This document shows, in pieces, positions 5,739-11,135 of a stretch of 11,135 nt of DNA. Source of the stretch: an uncultured Clostridia bacterium (GTDB lineage Bacteria; Bacillota; Clostridia; Christensenellales; Aristaeellaceae); assembly GCA_946042585.1 (NCBI GenBank), contig CAMGDO010000012.1, forward strand, positions 1-11,135. The letters are read 5' to 3'. The translations under genes were made by a program, and so were the position numbers. The stretch's first letter is position 1. The number at the start of each line of letters is the position of its first letter. The notes beneath the pieces were generated by a model that made no database searches, was not told where the DNA came from, and was given only the letters and a program-made list of their open reading frames with translations.

Positions 5739-7349
5739 GTGACGCAGAAAACAAAGTCGCTGGTGGGCGGCATTTCCATTCTGGGGCTGGCAGGGCTGAT
5801 CTGCAAGGTGGTGGGCGTGCTTTACCGCATCCCGCTGGCCAGCTATATCGGCGGCGAAGGGCTGGGCATCTATTCCAAGGTGTTCCAATCCTACAATCTG
5901 CTGCTGACGATTTCCTCGGCGGGAATTCCCGTGGCCATCTCGCGGATGGTATCGCATTATGTAACGCGCGAGGATCCGCGCGCGGCCCGGCGCATTTTTC
6001 ATGTGGCGGCCTGGGCGCTGACGGCGCTGGGGCTGATTGCCACGGTGCTTCTGATTGCGTTTTCGGATTTTCTGGCGCAGAGCAACGGCACGGCGGAGAC
6101 CAGGGCGGGCTATATCGCCATTGCGCCCAGCCTGCTGCTGGTGTGCGTGATGAGCGCGCTGCGCGGCTATATGCAGGGACACCGGCGCATGCTGCCCACG
6201 GCCATTTCCCAGCTGATTGAGCAGGTGGGCAAGGTGTTTATTGCCCTGCCGCTGGCGGTGGCGGGCATGCGCAGCGGCGGCCCGGCGCTGGGCGCGGCGG
6301 GGACGCTTCTGGGCACCTCGGTGGCGGAGGCGGCGGCGCTGGGCTATATGATGATCGCGCATGTGCGCGCGCGGGGCGAATTTGCCGCCGTTGCGCAGCG
6401 CGAGGACGGCGCGCAATTGAGCAACGCGCTGATTGCCCGGCGTCTGGCGGTGATTGCCGTGCCCATTACGCTGGGCGCATGCATTGTGCCGCTGGCAGGG
6501 TGGATTGACAGCTTCATGCTGACCAATCTCATGGAGGCGGGCGGCATGACGCATGAGGACGCGCTGCTGCGCTACGGGCTGTATTCGGGCATGGTGATTA
6601 CGCTGATTAACGTGCCCACTGCCCTGGCCATGGCGATGAGCACCAATCTGGTGCCCGCCATTTCCAGCGCGCTGGCGCGCGGCGACCGGGAGACCGCTTC
6701 GCGCGAAAGCGGCACGGGCCTGCGCGTGGCATCGGTGATTGGCCTGCCCTGCTCTGTGGGCATGAGCCTGCTGGCGCGGCCTATCCTGTATCTGTGCTAT
6801 GGCTTCAGCCGCGAATTTACCCCGGCGCAGCTGGAAATTGCCGCGCAGCTGCTGGAGGTGAGCGCGCTGACGATTGCGCTGTTCACCATGGTGCAGGCCA
6901 CCAGCGGCATTTTGCAGGGCTGCGGCAAGCAGCGCATTCCCATGTATACGCTGATGGCGGGCGTAGCCTGCAAGGTGGCGCTCAACTATACGCTGGTGCG
7001 CGTGCCCGGCATCAATATTCAGGGCGCGCCCATCGCTTCGCTGGTGTGCTATGCGGTGAGCATGGTGCCCAATCTCTACTATACATCCAAATATGCGGCG
7101 GGGCGCCTGAGCGTGAAGGACATTGTGCTGCGCCCGGCGGCGGCTACGGCAGTGATGGGCGTTGTGGTGTACGCGCTGTGGAGATGGGTCTTCACCGACG
7201 CGTGCCTGAACAGGCGCGCCCTGCTGCTGGCAGCGGTGGTTGTGTGCGTGGGCGCTGGCATTGTGGTATATGCCGTGAGCGCGTTTGCCTTCAAGGCCAT
7301 CAAGGCGGAGGATCTGCCCGGACGCATTCGCCGCCGCCTGAAAAAATGA
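5739..7349 (+). CDS. YabM/SpoVB/MurJ-like polysaccharide (lipid-linked) flippase
   Basis: This is a polytopic membrane protein of the MOP (MATE/PST) exporter superfamily, 536 residues, the size of B. subtilis YabM and SpoVB. It opens KSLVGGISILGLAGLICKVVGVLYRIPLASYIGGEGLGIY (read in pieces at residues 5-45), the conserved first helix and GxxGxGxY motif of Bacillota SpoVB/YtgP-type flippases. Repeated hydrophobic segments run to about residue 520, consistent with 14 helices, and end in a basic tail (RIRRRLKK). Members move undecaprenyl-linked peptidoglycan or spore-cortex precursors across the membrane. Translation starts at GTG 5739, with GGAGG at 5727-5731 7 nt upstream. It is followed at 21 nt by the YabN-type gene, the same order as yabM-yabN in Bacillus, which favours YabM over SpoVB itself. 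The specific lipid substrate is inferred only at family level. Confidence 0.9.
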   Translation: MTQKTKSLVGGISILGLAGLICKVVGVLYRIPLASYIGGEGLGIYSKVFQSYNLLLTISSAGIPVAISRMVSHYVTREDPRAARRIFHVAAWALTALGLIATVLLIAFSDFLAQSNGTAETRAGYIAIAPSLLLVCVMSALRGYMQGHRRMLPTAISQLIEQVGKVFIALPLAVAGMRSGGPALGAAGTLLGTSVAEAAALGYMMIAHVRARGEFAAVAQREDGAQLSNALIARRLAVIAVPITLGACIVPLAGWIDSFMLTNLMEAGGMTHEDALLRYGLYSGMVITLINVPTALAMAMSTNLVPAISSALARGDRETASRESGTGLRVASVIGLPCSVGMSLLARPILYLCYGFSREFTPAQLEIAAQLLEVSALTIALFTMVQATSGILQGCGKQRIPMYTLMAGVACKVALNYTLVRVPGINIQGAPIASLVCYAVSMVPNLYYTSKYAAGRLSVKDIVLRPAAATAVMGVVVYALWRWVFTDACLNRRALLLAAVVVCVGAGIVVYAVSAFAFKAIKAEDLPGRIRRRLKK

Positions 7350-7370
7350 CGTGGAAAAGGGAGCAAAGCC

Positions 7371-8675
7371 ATGCATAGGATTACGATTGTTTCGCTGGGA
7401 CCGGGCGCGCGGGAGCATCTGACGCTGGGCGTGCTGGAAACGCTGGAAAAGGCCCGGCATGTGGTGCTGCGCACGGGTGAAACGGAGGCTGCCCGGGCGC
7501 TGGCGGAGCGCGGCATCGCCTTTGACACGCTGGATGATCTGCACGAGGACTGCGAGGATTTCGACGCGTTCGTGGAGGAAGCTGCGGAAGCGGTGATCCA
7601 TCGCGCGCGGCGGGCAAATGTCGTATACGCGGTGCTGGATGCTGCCAGCGATGAAACGGTGGACAGCCTGCTCAAAAAATGCCCCGAAAACGTGACGGTG
7701 AGCGGTGGTTTGCCCATCAGCGCTCCCCTGCTGCAGGCGGCGGGCGCCCGCCTGCCCGTGCGCGTGTGCACGGCCACATCGCTTTCGGTGCCGCAGACGC
7801 AGGACGGGCTGCTGATTGTGGAAATGAACACGCGCATGCTGGCGGGTGAATGCAAGCTGAAGCTGGCGCCGTGGTATGGCGATGAAACGGACATTCTGTT
7901 TTTCCCGCCGTCCGAAAAGGCGCAGCGCGCGTATGTGCGCATTCCCCTGTGCGAGCTGGACCGGCAGAAAAAATACGACCACACGGCGGCGGCGTATCTG
8001 CCCGCTCTGCCGCTGACGCAGAGAAAGCGCCATGATCTGTGGGATCTGGTGCGGATACTGGGCATTCTGCGGGGCGAAAACGGCTGTCCGTGGGACAGGG
8101 AACAGACGCACGCGACGCTTTCGCGCTATCTGATTGAAGAAGCGCACGAAACGGCGCTGGCTGTGCGCGAGGAGGACTGGGAGCATGTGGCGGAGGAGCT
8201 GGGCGACGTATTGCTGCAGGTGGCGTTTCAGGCGGATATCGGCGCGCAGTACGGCACGTTTGATCTGAGCGACGTGACCACCGGCATCTGCCGCAAGATG
8301 ATGCAGCGCCATACGCACATCTTTGGCGGCGGCCATGCGGACACAGCCGAGGAGGTATCGCAGAACTGGGAGCGTATGAAACAGCTGCTGCGCGGGAATA
8401 CCACAATCGCGTCCGCTCTTATGGATGTGAGCGACGGACTGCCGGCGCTGCTCCGGGCGGAAAAGGTGCTCAAAAAGGCGAAAAATGCGGGGCTTGACAC
8501 GCAGATGCTGCTTCAGGATGAGAGCGCGGGAGCTCTGCTGCGGGCGCTGGAGGAGATGCGCGCGCAGGGAAAATGCGCCGAGGAGGAAGTGCACGACGCG
8601 GTACTGCGCTTCATCCGGCAGGTGGAAAAGGATGAAAATGCAGCGAATTCGGGGGAAAATCCGCCCAAAGCTTGA
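7371..8675 (+). CDS. mazG: YabN-type protein: tetrapyrrole-methylase-like domain fused to MazG NTP pyrophosphohydrolase
   Basis: This fusion has 434 residues, shorter than B. subtilis YabN (about 490). Residues 1-210 resemble a tetrapyrrole (corrin/porphyrin) methylase: ITIVSLGPGAREHLTLG at 4-20 and EKARHVVLRT at 26-35. However, the expected VYAVPGHP motif reads VYAVLDAAS (85-93), so SAM-dependent activity is doubtful. Residues 220-345 are a canonical MazG domain: LRGENGCPWDREQTH (233-247), EEAHE (256-260) and EELGD (275-279) as the Mg-binding acidic residues, then FGGGH and NWERMK (332-337). A second, MazG-like helical segment follows (LPALLRAEKVLKKAKNAG, 357-374). MazG hydrolyses NTPs or dNTPs to NMP plus pyrophosphate, probably as house-cleaning. 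An AAGGGAG site precedes the ATG, 21 nt after the flippase stop, so the two are co-transcribed. Confidence 0.93.
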   Translation: MHRITIVSLGPGAREHLTLGVLETLEKARHVVLRTGETEAARALAERGIAFDTLDDLHEDCEDFDAFVEEAAEAVIHRARRANVVYAVLDAASDETVDSLLKKCPENVTVSGGLPISAPLLQAAGARLPVRVCTATSLSVPQTQDGLLIVEMNTRMLAGECKLKLAPWYGDETDILFFPPSEKAQRAYVRIPLCELDRQKKYDHTAAAYLPALPLTQRKRHDLWDLVRILGILRGENGCPWDREQTHATLSRYLIEEAHETALAVREEDWEHVAEELGDVLLQVAFQADIGAQYGTFDLSDVTTGICRKMMQRHTHIFGGGHADTAEEVSQNWERMKQLLRGNTTIASALMDVSDGLPALLRAEKVLKKAKNAGLDTQMLLQDESAGALLRALEEMRAQGKCAEEEVHDAVLRFIRQVEKDENAANSGENPPKA

Positions 8676-8699
8676 CAAGCACCAAAAACTATGTATACT
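8672..8699 (+). promoter_or_regulatory. Strong promoter for hup, overlapping the mazG stop codon
   Basis: TTGACA at 8672-8677 contains the mazG stop codon TGA (8673-8675). A 16-bp spacer leads to TATACT (8694-8699), one mismatch from consensus. The -10 hexamer is flanked by CTATG (8689-8693) and CATAG (8702-8706), a small inverted repeat. Transcription should start near 8706, giving a 5' leader of about 69 nt. Confidence 0.88.
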
Positions 8700-8720
8700 T
8701 TCATAGGACCCTGATGATTT

Positions 8721-8752
8721 CGCCCCCTAAGGGGCGCTGGCAATATATGCCA
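8721..8752 (+). promoter_or_regulatory. Two small stem-loops in the hup 5' leader
   Basis: CGCCCC (8721-8726) pairs with GGGGCG (8731-8736) around CTAA. TGGCA (8738-8742) pairs with TGCCA (8748-8752) around ATATA. They lie in tandem one nucleotide apart, just after the predicted transcript start and before the AAAGGAGG ribosome binding site at 8757-8764. No U tract follows either stem, so they are not terminators. A role in mRNA stability or translation control is possible but unproven. Confidence 0.55.
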
Positions 8753-8774
8753 ATTAAAAGGAGGAACATTTTCC

Positions 8775-9050
8775 ATGAATAAATCCGAACTGATCAACGC
8801 CGTTGCCAAGAGTGCGGACATGAGCCGCAAGGATGCCGAGAAGGCAGTGACCACTGCGGTGGACGCCATGGTGGCGGCGCTCAAGAACGGCGAAAAGGTG
8901 CAGATCGTGGGCTTTGGCGGCTTTGAAGTGAAGGAGCGCGCTGCCCGCGCCGCCCGCAATCCCCGCACCGGCGAGGAAATCCAGATTGATGCGTCCAGAT
9001 CCGTGTCCTTCAAGCCCGGCAAGGCGCTGAAGGATGAGCTGAACGCCTGA
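8775..9050 (+). CDS. hup: DNA-binding protein HU
   Basis: This histone-like nucleoid protein binds DNA as a homodimer and bends it non-specifically. It has 91 residues, the standard size. The helical N-terminus starts MNKSELINAVAKSADMSRKDA. It is followed by VGFGGFEVKERAAR (45-58) and the DNA-grasping beta arm with RNPRTG (61-66), whose P63 is the residue HU inserts into the minor groove. The end is FKPGKALKDELNA. The usual IPAS after the arm reads IDAS (71-74), a mild variant. AAAGGAGG at 8757-8764 is a strong ribosome binding site. The gene has its own strong promoter and terminator, fitting high expression as a single-gene transcript. A mazG-hup order is seen in other Clostridia. In those the S4-domain/yabP/yabQ genes often follow; here a two-component pair does. 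Confidence 0.97.
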   Translation: MNKSELINAVAKSADMSRKDAEKAVTTAVDAMVAALKNGEKVQIVGFGGFEVKERAARAARNPRTGEEIQIDASRSVSFKPGKALKDELNA

Positions 9051-9128
9051 AAGGGCGCGCAGAACGGCTTGGGGCGATGAGGCAGGGCGATGGCGCTGCC
9101 TGACGCAGCCGGATATTCAGCCAGTCAG

Positions 9129-9158
9129 AACGCGGGGACGCAATCCCTGCGTTTTTTT
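9129..9158 (+). terminator. Strong intrinsic terminator after hup
   Basis: AACGCGGGGA (9129-9138) pairs with TCCCTGCGTT (9144-9153), ten pairs including one G-U, around CGCAA, followed by a T7 tract (9152-9158). It lies about 80 nt after the hup stop and only 18 nt before the response regulator ATG, so it both closes the hup transcript and separates it from the two-component genes. The 9051-9128 spacer before it holds no gene and no clear promoter. Confidence 0.9.
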
Positions 9159-9176
9159 GTACCGGAGGAGAGCAGA

Positions 9177-9872
9177 ATGAATCACAAAAAGCTGATTCTC
9201 ATTGCCGACGACGAGGTGGGCATTCACGAGTCGCTCAGGCTGTATCTGAACCGCGACGGGTATAATGTGTATTCCGTTTTCCGCGGCGACGATGTGATGG
9301 AAGCGTTTCGCCGCATGCGGCCCGATCTGGTCATCCTGGATGTGATGATGCCGGGGTGCAGCGGTACGCAGGTGTGCTCGGATATCCGCAAGGAGAGCAT
9401 GACGCCCATCATCATGCTCACCGCCAAGGGCGAGGAGGTGGATCGCCTGCTGGGCTTTGCCCTGGGCGCAGACGACTATATTGTGAAGCCGTTTTCGCCG
9501 CGCGAGGTGGTGTCGCGCATTCAGGTGATCTTCCGCCGTCTCAACTCCCTGCAGACCTCGCCCGAAAACAATGTGCTGCGGGCAGGCAATACGGAAATCA
9601 ACCGCTTGTGCTATGAGGTGCATGTGAACGGCGAAAAGGTGGTTTTTTCGCCCAAAGAGGTGGAAATTCTGCATCTGATGGCGGCGCATCCCGCGCAGGC
9701 GTTCACGCGCGAGCAGCTGCTGGATTCCATCTGGGGATTTGATTTTGACGGGGACAGCCGCGTGGTGGATACTTCGATCAAGCGCATCCGCAAAAAGCTG
9801 CCTGAATGCAGCAGCCTGAAGGTGCGCTCGGTGTACGGCGTGGGCTATAAGATCGAGGTGGAGGATGCTTAG
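9177..9872 (+). CDS. Response regulator, OmpR/PhoB family
   Basis: This two-component transcription factor has 231 residues. The receiver domain (about 5-120) carries the acidic pair D11-D12, phosphoacceptor D55 in VILDVMMPG, T82 in MLTAKG and K104 in VKPF, all the residues needed for phosphorylation. The C-terminal winged-helix DNA-binding domain (about 135-228) has VFSPKEVEILHLM, REQLLDSIWGFDFDG, the recognition helix VVDTSIKRIRKKL and the closing VRSVYGVGYKIE. The start is ATG 9177, with GGAGGAG (9164-9170) 6 nt upstream. An in-frame ATG at 9090 would have to be read through the terminator stem and is rejected. The downstream kinase overlaps its stop by 8 nt. Its regulon cannot be told from sequence. 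No promoter is evident between the hup terminator and the start. Confidence 0.95.
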   Translation: MNHKKLILIADDEVGIHESLRLYLNRDGYNVYSVFRGDDVMEAFRRMRPDLVILDVMMPGCSGTQVCSDIRKESMTPIIMLTAKGEEVDRLLGFALGADDYIVKPFSPREVVSRIQVIFRRLNSLQTSPENNVLRAGNTEINRLCYEVHVNGEKVVFSPKEVEILHLMAAHPAQAFTREQLLDSIWGFDFDGDSRVVDTSIKRIRKKLPECSSLKVRSVYGVGYKIEVEDA

Positions 9873-11135
9873 ATTCCGTTCGTATGTGCAGCGCCTGATG
9901 GTGATGCTGGCTGTGTGCGTCATCATCATTGCCACGTCAGCGTGTTTATTGTCCACCATGCTGGTGCGCAACAGCTATGTGGGCATGTCCCGCCGGGAGA
10001 TGGAGCAGAGCGTGCAGCAGGGGCTGAGCTTTCTGGACAGCTTCGCCCGCGGCGAGATTACGCGCGAGGAGCTGAATGCAAGCGTGAACCCCACGCTGAA
10101 TCTGACGGGCGTATACATGATGCTGATGGACGAGGGCGGGCAGATTCTGTGCTGTACAGAGGGGATGCCTGCGCAGCAGACGCTGCCCGTTATGCCGCTG
10201 AATCTGCCCATGGACAACGTGCAGACGCTGGATGTGGGCAGCGATTATCTGCTGCTGGGGCAGCGCGGCGCGCACGGCACGGTGCTGGCAGGCAAATCCA
10301 TGGCTGCGGCGACGAGCGCGGTGAGCTCCTTCCGCAGGCTGCTGCTGCAGTATGTCATTCCCATCGCGCTGGTGGTGCTGGCGGGGCTGATGTACCTTTC
10401 GCATGTGATGAGCAAGCCCTCCGATATCATCGTGGAGGCAGCGCAGAAGCTCAGCGAGGGAGAACTGGTGCAGGTGACAACGCCGCTGCCGCCTGATCTG
10501 ACGCCCGTCGGGCGCGCGTTCAACGATATGTCGCAGCGGCTGGGCGAGATGATTGGTGAATTGCGCTATGAGCGCGACCTGCTCAAGGTGGTGCTGGAGG
10601 GGCTGCGGGAGGGCGTGCTGGCCATGGACGCCGCAGGCGCCGTGCTGCATGAAAACGGAGCGATGGCGGCGCTGCTTGGCGGCAGGGACAGCGCGGACTA
10701 TGCCCGTGTGTGCGCGTGGCTGAAGGAATGCATTGCCGCGCCGCGCGAGCCCTTGCGCATGCAGTGCGGCGAAAAGGTGCTTTCGGTATCCTTCACCCTG
10801 CTGCCCGAGCGTGCCGGCAGCCGCAGAGGCGGCATGGCGATGGTGCAGGATGTGACGGAGGCGGAGCGCCTGGAGCGCACGCGGCGCGACTATGTGGCCA
10901 ATATTTCGCATGAGCTGCGCACGCCGCTGACCTCCATGCGCGGCATTGCCGAGGGGCTGCGCGACGGGCTGGTGACGGATGAAAACGATCGCCAGCGGTA
11001 TTATGAGATGATTGTCAGCGAGATCATGCGCCTGTCGCGGCTGGTGAACGACCTGCTGGAGCTTTCCTCGCTTCAGTCAAACCCTGCGGCCTTTGAGATG
11101 GAAAAGGTGGACTGCACGGAGGCGGTGTATGAACT
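9865..11135 (+). CDS. Sensor histidine kinase, PhoR/WalK-like (C-terminus beyond the window)
   Basis: This is the membrane kinase partner of the preceding regulator; 423 codons are visible and the frame is open at the window end. The layout is TM1 at about 11-33, an extracytoplasmic sensor region of about 34-158 with no recognised fold, TM2 at about 160-181, a HAMP-like linker (182-232, with the P-x-x-D-I start and EGEL), a PAS-like segment (235-332, ending MAMVQDVTEAERLE), and a HisKA domain with the H-box NISHELRTPL (346-355). H349 is the phosphoacceptor. The ATPase domain is missing only because the window ends. The ATG at 9865 lies inside the regulator's last codons, so translation is probably coupled; GAGGTG at 9855-9860 is the likely ribosome binding site. 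The sensed signal is unknown. Confidence 0.94.
   Translation, partial: MLRFRSYVQRLMVMLAVCVIIIATSACLLSTMLVRNSYVGMSRREMEQSVQQGLSFLDSFARGEITREELNASVNPTLNLTGVYMMLMDEGGQILCCTEGMPAQQTLPVMPLNLPMDNVQTLDVGSDYLLLGQRGAHGTVLAGKSMAAATSAVSSFRRLLLQYVIPIALVVLAGLMYLSHVMSKPSDIIVEAAQKLSEGELVQVTTPLPPDLTPVGRAFNDMSQRLGEMIGELRYERDLLKVVLEGLREGVLAMDAAGAVLHENGAMAALLGGRDSADYARVCAWLKECIAAPREPLRMQCGEKVLSVSFTLLPERAGSRRGGMAMVQDVTEAERLERTRRDYVANISHELRTPLTSMRGIAEGLRDGLVTDENDRQRYYEMIVSEIMRLSRLVNDLLELSSLQSNPAAFEMEKVDCTEAVYE

Noticed and set aside
5580..8678. 1032-codon open frame on the minus strand
   Set aside because: Same cause: it is in register with the flippase and mazG genes, which share a frame. The product is His/Arg/Gln-rich without domains and lies over two well-supported genes, so it is a codon-usage shadow despite its length.
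8721..8736. GC-rich hairpin as terminator of mazG
   Set aside because: No T tract follows it, and it lies after the predicted hup transcription start, so it belongs to the hup leader.
9090..9176. Upstream in-frame ATG as start of the response regulator
   Set aside because: The extension runs through the hup terminator hairpin and T tract. Receiver domains normally begin a few residues before the acidic pair, as they do from ATG 9177.

Overview
The window looks like chromosomal sequence from a fairly GC-rich member of the Bacillota, probably a gut-type Clostridia. The grounds are consensus sigma-A promoters, strong AGGAGG-type ribosome binding sites, a yabM-like/yabN-like/hup gene order, and a LplB/LplC-type sugar ABC transporter. 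The genus cannot be read from the sequence. The window starts at an assembly end: bases 1-44 are Illumina Nextera library adapter (end of the i5 flow-cell primer, an 8-base index, the Read 1 transposase adapter), not biology. The real sequence begins at about base 45.

Region 1 (46-3593, + strand) is the 3' part of a tightly packed operon: the tail of one CUT1 sugar-ABC permease, a complete second permease, a cytoplasmic Cys-type sulfatase and a glycerophosphodiester phosphodiesterase-like enzyme. Together they suggest import of a small sulfated and/or phosphodiester-bearing carbohydrate that is stripped of these groups inside the cell. A bidirectional terminator (3611-3636) closes the operon and also serves the convergent gene.

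Region 2 (3678-4961, - strand) is a single FAD-dependent oxidoreductase of the FAD_oxidored type. Its promoter is textbook: TTGACA, 17 bp, TATAAT.

Region 3 (5156-9050, + strand) is housekeeping: a small two-helix membrane protein of unknown function, a YabM/SpoVB/MurJ-type lipid-flippase homologue, a YabN-type protein (degenerate tetrapyrrole-methylase domain fused to a MazG nucleotide pyrophosphohydrolase), and the nucleoid protein HU. HU has its own strong promoter, overlapping the mazG stop codon, and a strong terminator.

Region 4 (9177-11135, + strand) is an OmpR/PhoB-type response regulator followed, with an 8-nt overlap, by a PhoR/WalK-like sensor kinase cut off by the window end after its phosphoacceptor-His domain.

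No RNA genes, insertion sequences, CRISPR arrays or phage genes are visible. No non-coding stretch exceeds about 200 bases. I found no convincing undescribed system. The most useful observations are the adapter at the start, the sulfatase/phosphodiesterase pairing behind a sugar importer, the degenerate methylase half of YabN, and the position of the hup terminator just ahead of a two-component operon.
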